From the IMG/VR virus record IMGVR_UViG_3300030382_000762, positions 1 through 21,412 of that record: a stretch of DNA of 21,412 nucleotides; one strand, 5' to 3'. Source of the DNA: a virus. The notes beneath the pieces were generated by a model, which was not told the origin of the DNA, ran no database searches, and saw nothing but the letters and a program-made list of their open reading frames with translations. A program made the position numbers and the translations under genes. Below are positions 13,008-20,429 of the stretch, one piece after another (the first letter of the stretch is position 1; every line of letters begins with the position of its first letter).

Positions 13008-13122
13008 TTAAATACAACATATTAGCCTTTTATATAGGCAAATGGTTTGATTTAAGACACTTATACAATAAAATGATATATACACATAGAAAAAATATTA
13101 AAACCCTTTAAAACGCTTTAAA
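13008..13122 (+). other. Intergenic gap before the helicase gene
   Basis: The 115 bases hold only weak signals: a short GCCT (13025-13028) / AGGC (13036-13039) pair, a 12-codon frame from 13073 and the repeated word CTTTAAAA just before the helicase start. No promoter or terminator was recognised. Confidence 0.3.
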
Positions 13123-14070
13123 ATGATACTAGAAAAAGGTTATGGACAAGAATATTTATTCGACTTCCACGAGGGTAAGATTAAAAACGGTTTAGGAATA
13201 GGAACAAATCTAGATACAAACTTAGTATTTAAAAAAGGACAGTTTGTGATGATTAATGGCCTTGACAACGTAGGAAAAACAGCTTGGATACTTTGGTATT
13301 ATTTAGTTCTATCTTTAAAATACGATTTAAAGTTTTGCATTTGGAGTGGAGAAAATAGACCAGGACAACAAAAAAGAGACTTAATTCAAATGCTAACAGG
13401 AATGCAATTTAAAAACATTTTTAAAGGAGATATTATAAAACTATTAAACAGAATAGATAATAATTTTATGTTTATAAATAATGCTTTACTTTACAATCAT
13501 AAAGACTTATTAAAAATATTTAAAAACTCTAAAGCTGATGCTTGTTTAATCGACCCATTCACAGGGCTAAACCACGATAGACGAGTTAATCAATTTGAGC
13601 GTAATTATCAAATGTGTAACGATATAAGAGAACACTGCAACAAAACTGGACAAACTATTTATATAAATTCGCACCCTCAGACAGAAGCAGCTAGAAGGGT
13701 TTATCCTCTAGACAACGAACTTGCTGGACACGTGCAGCCTCCAAAAAAGAGCGACACAGAAGGCGGACAAGTTTTTGCCAATAGATGCGATGACTTCATT
13801 ACGATACACAGATTAGTTTCACACCCTGAGCAGTGGACTAAAACACAAATACACGTTAGGAAAGTTAAGGATACGGAGACAGGCGGAACTCCAACTTATT
13901 ACGACCAGCCTATTTTATTTGACTACAATAGAGGTTTAGGTTTTATAAGCGACAAAGATGCCTTAGAAGGTTTAAGAGTAGTTTGTAAAAATGATTTAGA
14001 TGAATTAATGAAAGACCAAAAAGCACCAGAAAATTACTATGATACAGAAAAAAAAGAAGAATGGAAATAA
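13123..14070 (+). CDS. Replicative DNA helicase, DnaB/RecA-type ATPase
   Basis: A 315-residue ATPase. It shows Walker A GLDNVGKT (46-53), a following strand-and-glutamate segment FCIWSGENRP (71-80), Walker B ADACLIDPF (138-146) and a later strand ending in a polar sensor YINSHPQTEAARR (180-192). FITIHRLV and QIHVRKVKD continue the core. This matches the C-terminal ATPase domain of DnaB-like phage helicases, which unwind DNA at the fork as a hexamer; the N-terminal primase-binding domain of DnaB is absent. It overlaps the next gene by 10 bases. A recombinase role (RecA-like) is possible but less likely next to a DUF6291-like gene. Confidence 0.7.
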   Translation: MILEKGYGQEYLFDFHEGKIKNGLGIGTNLDTNLVFKKGQFVMINGLDNVGKTAWILWYYLVLSLKYDLKFCIWSGENRPGQQKRDLIQMLTGMQFKNIFKGDIIKLLNRIDNNFMFINNALLYNHKDLLKIFKNSKADACLIDPFTGLNHDRRVNQFERNYQMCNDIREHCNKTGQTIYINSHPQTEAARRVYPLDNELAGHVQPPKKSDTEGGQVFANRCDDFITIHRLVSHPEQWTKTQIHVRKVKDTETGGTPTYYDQPILFDYNRGLGFISDKDALEGLRVVCKNDLDELMKDQKAPENYYDTEKKEEWK

Positions 14071-14342
14071 TACAACAAATAGACATAAGAAATGAATTTA
14101 CAATTTTAATACACCAGACTATTGAAAGCATTAAAAATCGTAAAGGAGAAAGCAAAGAAAAAGGACTAGAAGCATTAGATAGAATGAATAATATGATTAA
14201 TTTAGTTAGATATTTAGACGAATTTAATGGAGAACTAATAAACGAAAATAGAGACATAAAGCTGCTTTATTCAAAACAGAAATTAGAAATTATTTCACTA
14301 GAAAAACAAGTTAAGAAACTAATAAGAATAAACGAGTTTTGA
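14061..14342 (+). CDS. Coiled-coil protein, function unknown
   Basis: A 93-residue, fully helical, charged protein. Residues 60-90 (NGELINENRDIKLLYSKQKL and on to LEKQVKKLI) have heptad-like hydrophobic spacing. It starts within the helicase gene and its stop overlaps a TTG-started membrane peptide. It may be a helicase partner, but only position suggests it. Confidence 0.5.
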   Translation: MEIIQQIDIRNEFTILIHQTIESIKNRKGESKEKGLEALDRMNNMINLVRYLDEFNGELINENRDIKLLYSKQKLEIISLEKQVKKLIRINEF

Positions 14343-14485
14343 TATATTTAATAATTATATGCTGCTTAATGATCTTCATAATGGGATTATGTGTTGGTAT
14401 TATTATAGCTAAAGAAAGAAATTATACATACAGAGAAAAGAAAAAAAAGGTAAAAAAATATTGGCTTTACGAAGATAAAAACTAA
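14339..14485 (+). CDS. 48-residue single-span membrane protein
   Basis: The frame runs from TTG at 14339, overlapping the previous TGA, through a strongly hydrophobic segment (IYLIIICCLMIFIMGLCVG and on) to a basic helix (YREKKKKVKKYW). An ATG at 14369 would leave 38 residues with a shorter span. One span plus a basic cytoplasmic tail and a tight overlap with the gene before suggest a real gene. Function unknown. Confidence 0.4.
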   Translation: MIYLIIICCLMIFIMGLCVGIIIAKERNYTYREKKKKVKKYWLYEDKN

Positions 14486-14490
14486 AAAAA

Positions 14491-14553
14491 ATGATTACAA
14501 TTATAGGACTGTTTATATTAGGAATGTTAATAATTTACAAATGGATGGAGTAG
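14491..14553 (+). CDS. 20-residue hydrophobic peptide
   Basis: ATG at 14491 follows the TAA of the membrane protein by 5 bases and an A-rich leader. The peptide MITIIGLFILGMLIIYKWME is a bare transmembrane helix. A second hydrophobic frame overlaps it from 14541 (35 residues, to 14648, reading into the NinG-like gene). Either may be expressed; neither is secure. Confidence 0.25.
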   Translation: MITIIGLFILGMLIIYKWME

Positions 14554-14583
14554 TTATTATATTTTTATTAATTTTATTAAGAT

Positions 14584-14979
14584 ATGAAAAAGAAGTTAAA
14601 GAAAAAATCTATAAGCAAATTAAAAAAAGAATTAGATGCTGTTTTTAGCAAATACATAAGGCATAAATATTCTAAGAATGGTTATGTTTCTTGTTATACT
14701 TGTGGTGTATCTAAACCTATCAAAGAAATGCAAAATGGACACTTCCAGTCTAGAAAGCATTTAAACACAAGATGGGATGAAGACAACTGCAGACCTCAGG
14801 ATGTCGGCTGTAATGTCTTTAAATATGGGGAGCAATACAAGTTCGGAGAGAAATTAAAAAAAGAAGGAGTAGATGTAGAAGCCTTAATATTTAAGTCAAG
14901 ACAATTACAGAAGTTTAATAATGTAGAATTACAAGAAATGATTATAGAATATAAAGCTAAATTAAATGAGTTACTATGA
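14584..14979 (+). CDS. ninG: NinG/Rap-like recombination protein
   Basis: A 131-residue protein. After a Lys-rich helix it has CYTC (Cys37, Cys40), NGHFQSRKHLNTRWDEDN (51-68) and RPQDVGCNVFKYGEQ (70-84). This order (CxxC, 'GHF.SR...RW.E.N', 'C N....G') is that of the lambda NinG (Rap) family, a structure-specific nuclease acting on recombination intermediates, with an HNH-like zinc-binding core. The usual 'Q C . . C N' here has a single Cys76, a small variation. Its stop overlaps the methyltransferase ATG (ATGA). Confidence 0.75.
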   Translation: MKKKLKKKSISKLKKELDAVFSKYIRHKYSKNGYVSCYTCGVSKPIKEMQNGHFQSRKHLNTRWDEDNCRPQDVGCNVFKYGEQYKFGEKLKKEGVDVEALIFKSRQLQKFNNVELQEMIIEYKAKLNELL

Positions 14980-15767
14980 TAAATAAAATATACAATGAAG
15001 ATTGTTTAGAAACTATGAGCAGAATGGAAGATGATTTTATAGACTTAACAGTAACTTCACCTCCGTATGATGATTTAAGAACTTATAATGGATATTCGTT
15101 TGATTTTGAAAGTATAACAAAAGAACTTTACAGAGTTACAAAAGAAGGAGGTGTAGTTGTTTGGGTTGTAGGAGACGCAACTATAAAAGGTAGCGAATCA
15201 GGAACAAGTTTTAAACAAGCATTGTATTTTAAAGAAATAGGGTTTAATTTACACGACACTATGATTTACCAAAAAACAGGAACTCCTTACCCTTCTAAAG
15301 TAAGATATAATCAAACATTTGAATATATGTTTGTTTTTTCAAAAGGAAAACCTAAAACTTTTAACCCTATAATGAAAAAAAACATTACCGCTGGAGCTGT
15401 AAGGCATTCTAGAAAGTTCAGAAATAAAGATGGTGAAATGTCACCTTCTTTTAATGGTAAGCCTGTTAATGAGTTTGGGATTGAAAATAATATTTGGAAA
15501 ATAAAAAATGGAATGAATAAATCTACAAAAGACAAGATAGCTTTTAAACATCCTGCTATTTTTCCAGAAGAATTAGTAGATAAACATATTAAAACCTGGA
15601 GTAATGAAGGGGGTTTAATTTACGATTGTTTTATAGGTTCTGGAACTACTGCAAAAATGAGTATAATAAATAAAAGAAATTATACTGGGAGTGAAATAAG
15701 TAAAGAATATTTTGATGCTGCAATAAAAAGAATTAATCAACATAAACAACAATTAAGATTATGGTAA
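14976..15767 (+). CDS. DNA (adenine-N6 or cytosine-N4) methyltransferase, orphan
   Basis: A 263-residue enzyme with the catalytic motif TSPPYDD (27-33) near the N-terminus and the AdoMet-binding motif DCFIGSGTT (217-225) near the C-terminus, followed by GSEISKEYF. This beta-class order is intact, and KHPAIFPEELV (191-201) is the usual motif before the AdoMet site. The enzyme would transfer a methyl group to an amino group of a base in a short site; SPPY leaves N4-cytosine or N6-adenine open. No restriction enzyme gene is nearby, so a protective or regulatory role on phage DNA is likely. It overlaps both neighbours (4 bases upstream, 7 downstream). Confidence 0.8.
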   Translation: MINKIYNEDCLETMSRMEDDFIDLTVTSPPYDDLRTYNGYSFDFESITKELYRVTKEGGVVVWVVGDATIKGSESGTSFKQALYFKEIGFNLHDTMIYQKTGTPYPSKVRYNQTFEYMFVFSKGKPKTFNPIMKKNITAGAVRHSRKFRNKDGEMSPSFNGKPVNEFGIENNIWKIKNGMNKSTKDKIAFKHPAIFPEELVDKHIKTWSNEGGLIYDCFIGSGTTAKMSIINKRNYTGSEISKEYFDAAIKRINQHKQQLRLW

Positions 15768-16108
15768 AAACAATAGAAAATATAACAAATATTATATTAC
15801 AGTATAATGAAATTGAAATTGATAAAACAAACGGCTTTTATTTGAATGAGATGTTGAAAGATTTAACTACAAACTTATTCTACTTAGAAACAATAAGAAG
15901 TAAACATCATTTGCACTTTGAAAAGATTATTCATACTGAAGTCTCAAAAGGTAAAAGCGTAGCTAGAGCAACTAATAAAGCTAATGTAGAAGTTCCTGAA
16001 ATATACCACTTAAGAAGATTAATGACTGCTGGTTATCGTGTAGCTGATGCAATACGAACTAACATATCATTCTTGAAAAGTGAATTAAATAATATAAAAA
16101 GTGATTAA
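15761..16108 (+). CDS. Phage protein of unknown function
   Basis: A 115-residue, mainly helical protein. It has an acidic N-terminal half and the segment GKSVARATNKANVEVPEIYHLR (in pieces) followed by RRLMTAGYRVADAIRTNISFL. The basic helical end could contact DNA, and it overlaps the methyltransferase gene by 7 bases. I know of no defined function. Confidence 0.5.
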   Translation: MVKTIENITNIILQYNEIEIDKTNGFYLNEMLKDLTTNLFYLETIRSKHHLHFEKIIHTEVSKGKSVARATNKANVEVPEIYHLRRLMTAGYRVADAIRTNISFLKSELNNIKSD

Positions 16109-16118
16109 AAAAATATAC

Positions 16119-16126
16119 TATATTTG
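16119..16126 (+). promoter_or_regulatory. -7 box just before the sigma-like gene
   Basis: TATATTTG (16119-16126), followed by CA, matches the Bacteroidota -7 box and is the same 10-mer TATATTTGCA seen at 12300-12309. No TTTG was found at the -33 position. Transcription would start about 4-8 bases further on, at or beside the GTG start (16132), implying a leaderless or nearly leaderless mRNA. Confidence 0.4.
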
Positions 16127-16131
16127 CAAAA

Positions 16132-16617
16132 GTGAAAACTAAAGAAATAAAAGAACTAAGCACCTACATAGAGAATATTGGAAAACATTATACAGTTCCA
16201 TATCTAGATGACTATGTACAAGAAGTTCTGTTTATTATTTACGAAAGAGGTATTACTTTTATTAACGAATTAAAAAGAAAAGATAAATTATATAACTTTG
16301 CATACAAGGTAAGCGTATATCAAATATTATCTAAGAATGGAAACTATTATAAAAAATATATTAAGCCAAGATTTAACGAAGAATTAAAAGAGATAAAAAA
16401 CGAAAAGAATTTAAAATTTGATTTAAAAAAGTTTAGAGAAATTGAAAACAATTTAAAAGGAGCTAATAAAAAACTGTTTCAAGAATTATTAAAGACAAAA
16501 AACAAGTCTGAGATAGCAAAGAAAAGTAAAATACATTATACATCTTTATTAAAAATGATAGACAAAATGGAAGAAGCAATAAGAAATAAACATCAATTAA
16601 ATGAATTTTATGATTAA
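16132..16617 (+). CDS. Sigma-factor-like helix-turn-helix regulator
   Basis: A 161-residue protein starting at GTG 16132. Residues 25-40 (LDDYVQEVLFIIYERG) recall the region 2 signature 'D.VQE.F..iye' of sigma-70-type factors; LYNFAYKVSVYQIL (53-66) continues it. After a Lys-rich linker, residues 115-150 (LFQELLKTKNKSEIAKKSKIHYTSLLKMIDKM, in pieces) form a region-4-like helix-turn-helix. Such proteins in Bacteroidota phages may direct RNA polymerase to late promoters. It lies just upstream of the packaging genes and has its own -7 box, in keeping with a late-gene switch. Region 2 is divergent, so it may be an antiterminator or plain activator instead. Confidence 0.5.
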   Translation: MKTKEIKELSTYIENIGKHYTVPYLDDYVQEVLFIIYERGITFINELKRKDKLYNFAYKVSVYQILSKNGNYYKKYIKPRFNEELKEIKNEKNLKFDLKKFREIENNLKGANKKLFQELLKTKNKSEIAKKSKIHYTSLLKMIDKMEEAIRNKHQLNEFYD

Positions 16618-16849
16618 AGATTTTGAATTTATAATATTAATTATTACATTTACAACAACTTATGTAGATTATATAAATTCTAAGTTTGGGATTAAGTATG
16701 ACAAGAAGCCTTTTAATTGTGCTTTTTGTCTGACAGTTTGGAGTAGCTTAGCAGTATATTTTTTAAGCCTGTTTAATATTATAGACTGTTCTGCATTAGT
16801 TTTAGTTGCACCGTTATTATTAAGAATTATAGAAAGAAGATTATTATGA
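16601..16849 (+). CDS. Membrane protein with CxxC motif
   Basis: An 82-residue protein with a first span at about 8-23 (FEFIILIITFTTTYV), a polar part with KPFNCAFCLTVW (Cys40, Cys43) and one or two further spans at 47-60 and 63-76, ending in basic residues (RIIERRLL). An alternative ATG at 16610 removes three residues. The CxxC next to a span resembles small integral proteins of the DUF1360 type, which have no agreed function. It overlaps the sigma-like gene by 17 bases. A second holin is possible but unlikely so far from the lysis block. Confidence 0.45.
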   Translation: MNFMIKDFEFIILIITFTTTYVDYINSKFGIKYDKKPFNCAFCLTVWSSLAVYFLSLFNIIDCSALVLVAPLLLRIIERRLL

Positions 16850-17193
16850 CAATAAAAGAAGTAATAGAAATTTATAGAAAATCAAAAACACTACCTAGAA
16901 AGTGTCATTTGAATTGGTTAAAAGAAAACTTTAATCCTATACTCTACGACATAGACAAAAGCCTTAACATTAACTGGGGTTGTCAAACTTGCTCTAGAAA
17001 TTATTTAAGTATGATTTCAAGATATTTAGAAGAGTTAGAAATAAAACAAGCAGAAGCAGACGAAGCAGCAGAAAGAGCAGCTATGCAAGATATGATAAAC
17101 GAACAAGAAAATAATGCAAAGAAAGCGAGAAAGAAAGTTGCAAAGAATGGAAAAGCAAAAGGGAAGAGTAATAAGAAAACTATTAAAAGTTGA
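16846..17193 (+). CDS. Small packaging-region protein with CxxC and Lys-rich tail
   Basis: A 115-residue protein. The N-terminal 65 residues are helical and hold GCQTCSRNYLSMISRYL (Cys46, Cys49). Then come an acidic Ala/Glu-rich helix (70-95) and a strongly basic tail (KKARKKVAKNGKAKGKSNKK, 93-112). The charge-split tail suggests a DNA-binding end. It is the first of three genes running into terminase. I do not recognise its family. Confidence 0.5.
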   Translation: MTIKEVIEIYRKSKTLPRKCHLNWLKENFNPILYDIDKSLNINWGCQTCSRNYLSMISRYLEELEIKQAEADEAAERAAMQDMINEQENNAKKARKKVAKNGKAKGKSNKKTIKS

Positions 17194-17323
17194 TGAAGTA
17201 GGACTATATGAAATTACTTTATTAAATGATAAGGTAATTAAAATAAAAGATATAAACGGCTGCAAAGTAAAAAACAATGAAGTAATACTAGACTATGTCG
17301 AAACTAACAGTAAAGCAAAATAA
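17147..17323 (+). CDS. Small basic beta-rich protein, function unknown
   Basis: A frame that bridges the gap between two genes: from ATG 17147 (MEKQKGRVIRKLLKV) it gives 58 residues; an earlier in-frame ATG at 17114 would give 69 but lies deeper in the preceding gene. The sequence VGLYEITLLNDKVIKIKDINGCKVK (in pieces) has the strand pattern of a small beta-barrel. It overlaps both neighbours (47 and 29 bases), so it was kept as probable rather than certain. Confidence 0.4.
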   Translation: MEKQKGRVIRKLLKVDEVGLYEITLLNDKVIKIKDINGCKVKNNEVILDYVETNSKAK

Positions 17324-17753
17324 ATTCTGTGAAGTATATGCAAATACTAGCTGCCCTTCTAAAGCATACAAAGCAGCCTATGATATAAGTCCAACTACTA
17401 AAATGAGTTCTATTAGTGTTAATGCTTCTAAGTTATTACAAAAGACTAATATAGCACTAAGAATCAAAGAGTTAAAGGATCAACTAGCTGCAAAGCATTT
17501 TGTTACTAGAGTAGATATAGCTAATGGTTACTTAGAAATAATAAACGCTTGGAAGGGTTTAATGACATTAGCAAGTCAAGACAAACTAACAAAAGAACAA
17601 ACACAAAAATTCTATTTACTTAAAGAGATGGTTAAGGGTTCAGACTATAGAGGCGCATTTGATAGCTTAGCTAGAATGTATGGACTTAATGAGCCTGATA
17701 AGATAGACATACGCCAAGAGATAGTAAACATTAGCATAAATCTAGGCGAATGA
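17295..17753 (+). CDS. terS: Terminase small subunit
   Basis: A 152-residue protein. It opens LTVKQNKFCEVYANTSCPSKAYKAAY, the standard start of Terminase_2 (XtmA-like) small subunits, whose helix-turn-helix (about 5-50) recognises the packaging site on phage DNA. SVNASKLLQKTNIALRIKEL continues the family pattern, and the C-terminal part (70-150) would form the oligomerising ring. It overlaps the large-subunit gene by 4 bases (ATGA), the expected order. The nearby DNA may include a pac or cos site, but none could be picked out. Confidence 0.75.
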   Translation: MSKLTVKQNKFCEVYANTSCPSKAYKAAYDISPTTKMSSISVNASKLLQKTNIALRIKELKDQLAAKHFVTRVDIANGYLEIINAWKGLMTLASQDKLTKEQTQKFYLLKEMVKGSDYRGAFDSLARMYGLNEPDKIDIRQEIVNISINLGE

Positions 17754-19054
17754 ATGTAGAGCCTAAATTCACAACTAAACAAAAACAAGCATTAAAGTAT
17801 TTAGTAGACAATAAAACAAACGAAGTATTATTTGGTGGTGCTGCTGGTGGTGGTAAGTCTTGGATTGGTGTAAGCTGGTTAATAGTACAATGTTTTAAAT
17901 ATCCAAAGGTAAGATATTTAATGGGGCGTAGTAAACTGGACGCACTAAAGAAAACAACCTTAAACACGTTCTTTGAAGTTTGTAATGAATGGGAGTTAAA
18001 AGCAGACACGCACTATAAGTTTAATGCTAGTAGTAATGTAATAACCTTTTACAACGGTTCTGAAATACTATTAAAAGATTTGTTCTTATATCCTTCTGAC
18101 AGAAACTTTGATAGCTTAGGAAGTCTTGAAATAACAGGAGCGTTTATTGACGAAGCAAATCAAATAACAGAAAAGGCTAAAAATATAGTAATGTCTAGGA
18201 TTAGATATAAACTAGATGAATATCAATTAGTTCCTAAGTTATTAATGACTTGTAATCCAGCTAAGAACTGGGTTTATACTGATTACTATAAGAAGTCAAA
18301 AGACGGCACATTAGAAGGGTATAAAAAGTTTATACAGTCATTAGTTGATGATAATGATTATATTTCTAAACATTATGCAGAACAATTATCTAAATTAGAC
18401 GAAGTAAGTAAACAAAGGTTATTATTTGGTAATTGGGAGTACGATATAAACTCAGATAACTTAATAGACTATGACAGTATTTTATTAATGTTTGATAATA
18501 CAGGAATAGAAGGAGATAAATATATTACTTGTGATGTTGCTAGATTAGGTAATGACAAAAGCGTAGTAATGCTTTGGAATGGCTTACAAGTGGAATTAAT
18601 AAAGTCATTCGATAAGAACACAATAACAGAATTAGCTAACTACATAAAAGAATTACAAGTTAAGCATAGAGTAAACCTCAAAAACATTATAGCAGATTCT
18701 GACGGTGTAGGTGGTGGGCTTGCTGATATATTAAGATGTGTTAATTTTATAAACAACGCTAGGCCTTTTAATAATGAGAACTACCAGAACTTAAAGACTC
18801 AATGCTATTATAAGCTATCAGATTTAATTAATAAAGCACAAATAGGAGTTACTGCAACTATGCAAGAAAAGAATAAGCTAATAGAAGAACTAGAGCAAGT
18901 AAGAGCAAAGGATATAGACAAAGATACAAAGTTAAAATTAATTCCTAAAGATATAGTAAAAACAATAATAGGAAGAAGCCCTGATTATTCGGATTGCTTA
19001 ATGATGAGAATGTATTTTGAATTTAACAAAAGAGGCTTTTATTCAATTAGGTAA
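17750..19054 (+). CDS. terL: Terminase large subunit
   Basis: A 434-residue packaging motor. The N-terminal ATPase has Walker A FGGAAGGGKS (28-37), Walker B GAFIDEA (130-136, with Asp134 and Glu135) and the coupling motif LLMTCNP (164-170). The C-terminal nuclease has acidic metal ligands at Asp262 (TCDVARLG), Asp316 (IADSDGVGGG) and Asp412/Asp415 (PDYSDCLM). These match TerL proteins that translocate DNA into the head and cut concatemers. Length and motifs are complete, so the gene is intact. It overlaps terS by 4 bases, and a chaperone-like gene, not portal, follows 28 bases later. Confidence 0.9.
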   Translation: MNVEPKFTTKQKQALKYLVDNKTNEVLFGGAAGGGKSWIGVSWLIVQCFKYPKVRYLMGRSKLDALKKTTLNTFFEVCNEWELKADTHYKFNASSNVITFYNGSEILLKDLFLYPSDRNFDSLGSLEITGAFIDEANQITEKAKNIVMSRIRYKLDEYQLVPKLLMTCNPAKNWVYTDYYKKSKDGTLEGYKKFIQSLVDDNDYISKHYAEQLSKLDEVSKQRLLFGNWEYDINSDNLIDYDSILLMFDNTGIEGDKYITCDVARLGNDKSVVMLWNGLQVELIKSFDKNTITELANYIKELQVKHRVNLKNIIADSDGVGGGLADILRCVNFINNARPFNNENYQNLKTQCYYKLSDLINKAQIGVTATMQEKNKLIEELEQVRAKDIDKDTKLKLIPKDIVKTIIGRSPDYSDCLMMRMYFEFNKRGFYSIR

Positions 19055-19082
19055 AAACTCAAATAAAAAACATATATTAAAT

Positions 19083-19712
19083 ATGGACGTAACAATACCA
19101 ACAAGCTGGAAAGATATAAACATAGACACTTATATTAAATTAGTTCCTGTATTAGAAACTGAGCAAGAGCCTATTACAAGAATCATAAATATACTATGCG
19201 TATTGACTGGAAAGAAAAGGGAAGAAATAAGAGAAATACAACTAACTGATTATCATAAGATAATGGAGAAAATGGAATTTTTACAATATGAAGTTCCAAC
19301 AAAGTTAGACAGTAGAATATTAAATTTTAATGGTAATTATTATGAGTTTAAACTTAATGCAGAAAATCTTTTGTTTGGGGAGTACATAAATGCTATGGAG
19401 ATATTAAACTCTAAAAGTGAAAATGCAGTAATAGATAACTTAGATAAAATACTAGCAAGCATTTGCAGACCAGTAGAAAAGAAGCTAGGTAAATGGAAGG
19501 AAAAGAAAATGACAAGTAAGTTATTACAAGAAACAATTAAAGTCTTTAGAGAACAGATGAGTATAGCAGAGGCTTATCCAATTGCGGTTTTTTTTTGCAA
19601 TCACTCGCACGACTTAATGAAAGATATAAAAACTTCTTTGATAACTCAGGCAGCGGAGATGGCTCAGGAAGTGGAGATGGCTTTAGCGACAGATGGGGAT
19701 GGTGGTGTATAA
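19083..19712 (+). CDS. Tail assembly chaperone-like protein, unshifted product (G-like)
   Basis: A 209-residue protein from ATG 19083 (MDVTIPTSWKDINIDTYIKL); an upstream in-frame ATG at 19017 lies inside terL and is not needed. The opening 'IP.SW.DI....Y..L' with a following segment TRIINILCVLTGKKREEI is typical of small phage proteins before tail genes. Its 3' part overlaps a -1 frame that continues 140 bases past its stop, joined at a T-run. In siphophages such pairs (lambda G/GT) are tail assembly chaperones that organise the tape-measure protein during tail building. Assignment rests on the frameshift layout and position. Confidence 0.6.
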   Translation: MDVTIPTSWKDINIDTYIKLVPVLETEQEPITRIINILCVLTGKKREEIREIQLTDYHKIMEKMEFLQYEVPTKLDSRILNFNGNYYEFKLNAENLLFGEYINAMEILNSKSENAVIDNLDKILASICRPVEKKLGKWKEKKMTSKLLQETIKVFREQMSIAEAYPIAVFFCNHSHDLMKDIKTSLITQAAEMAQEVEMALATDGDGGV

Positions 19713-19852
19713 TCGATGCCTTGACGAATTCAAGAGTTGATAAGTGGGAGATTGTCACTAAGTGGAACGTAATACATGGTTTGAATATTTGTTCATACTA
19801 TAAAGATAAACAAAGAAAAGAAAAAATAGAACTAGATAAAATTGGCAGATAA
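19083..19852 (+). CDS. Tail assembly chaperone-like -1 frameshift product (GT-like)
   Basis: If ribosomes slip back one base on T TTT TTT (19589-19595), the first 171 residues join an 85-residue extension (LQSLARLNERYKNFFDN, then a Gly/Ser/Asp linker, then DRWGWWCIIDALTNSRVDKW and on to KIGR), 256 residues in all. The extension has no good start codon of its own (its frame opens at the T-run), a normal amino-acid make-up and a Gly-rich linker like that between G and T parts in other phages. The linker comes from an 18-base tandem duplication (19645-19662, 19663-19680). Its stop at 19850-19852 overlaps the next gene. Confidence 0.6.
19589..19595 (+). promoter_or_regulatory. -1 ribosomal frameshift site T TTT TTT
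   Basis: Nine T bases (19588-19596) include the heptamer T TTT TTT in the phase X XXY YYZ relative to the frame from 19083 (codons 19590-19592 and 19593-19595). A single-base slip back enters the frame that is open to 19852. No clear downstream hairpin was found by eye. Confidence 0.6.
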
Positions 19853-20426
19853 TAGTTTACATAAGAATCTATTAGTTGGAGGTTTTGAAGGACCATCTGA
19901 AGAAATAGTTGATAAGCCTAAATCATTTGCTGACGTTATGAATAATCTAGGAATTAGATTAAAAGATGAAACATTAAAACAAATTACTTCTGGGAATGCT
20001 ATACAAGGGAGAAGTGAAAGTTTAACAGTTTCGGGAGATTTAGAACAGGGCTTTAGATTTCACTGGGACGTATTTGGAAATACTGTAGTAGGTGAAGTTT
20101 TTATGGTAGATTATTATGACCATATAAATAAGGGTATATCAGGAAGTGAAACAATAAGAGATACTCCATATAGCTGGGATAATGTTAAATTTCCTGCTAT
20201 GCAAAAATTAACTGAATGGGCAGATGCTAGAAATTTATCTGATTTTTTATCACCTATTAGAAAATCTATGATAAAAAAGGGAGTATTAGGCAGAGGATAT
20301 TTTGATAGAGTAATAGAAAATACAGAGAAAGGAGAAATACACAACCTATTAATTCAAGATTTAAAAAGTGCTGGACAATTAGGCTTACTGAAAAATATAA
20401 AGAAACAAATGGAAGGAAAAAAATAA
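19842..20426 (+). CDS. Probable virion protein, function unknown
   Basis: A 194-residue protein that appears to start at TTG 19842 (LADNSLHKNLLVGG), 11 bases before the stop of the frameshift extension; no ATG lies near in this frame. It holds LTVSGDLEQGFRFHWDVFGN, DTPYSWDNVKFPAMQKLTEWA and a helical basic C-terminal end. A strand-rich core after a helical start, set between the chaperone-like gene and a tail-type gene, suggests a tail or neck component of the HK97-gp10 kind. No catalytic residues were seen. Confidence 0.5.
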   Translation: MADNSLHKNLLVGGFEGPSEEIVDKPKSFADVMNNLGIRLKDETLKQITSGNAIQGRSESLTVSGDLEQGFRFHWDVFGNTVVGEVFMVDYYDHINKGISGSETIRDTPYSWDNVKFPAMQKLTEWADARNLSDFLSPIRKSMIKKGVLGRGYFDRVIENTEKGEIHNLLIQDLKSAGQLGLLKNIKKQMEGKK

Positions 20427-20429
20427 ATA

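Noticed and set aside
12345-13027. The 12-base word AACATATTAGCC at 12345-12356 and 13016-13027
   Set aside because: A 12-base match in AT-rich DNA of this length is expected by chance, and the flanks do not agree.
13025-13039. Short GCCT/AGGC hairpin as a terminator after the DUF6291-like gene
   Set aside because: Only four pairs and no T-run follow it.
19017-19082. Earlier in-frame start for the tail chaperone-like gene
   Set aside because: The extra 22 residues overlap the end of terL; the recognisable protein begins MDVTIPTSW at 19083.
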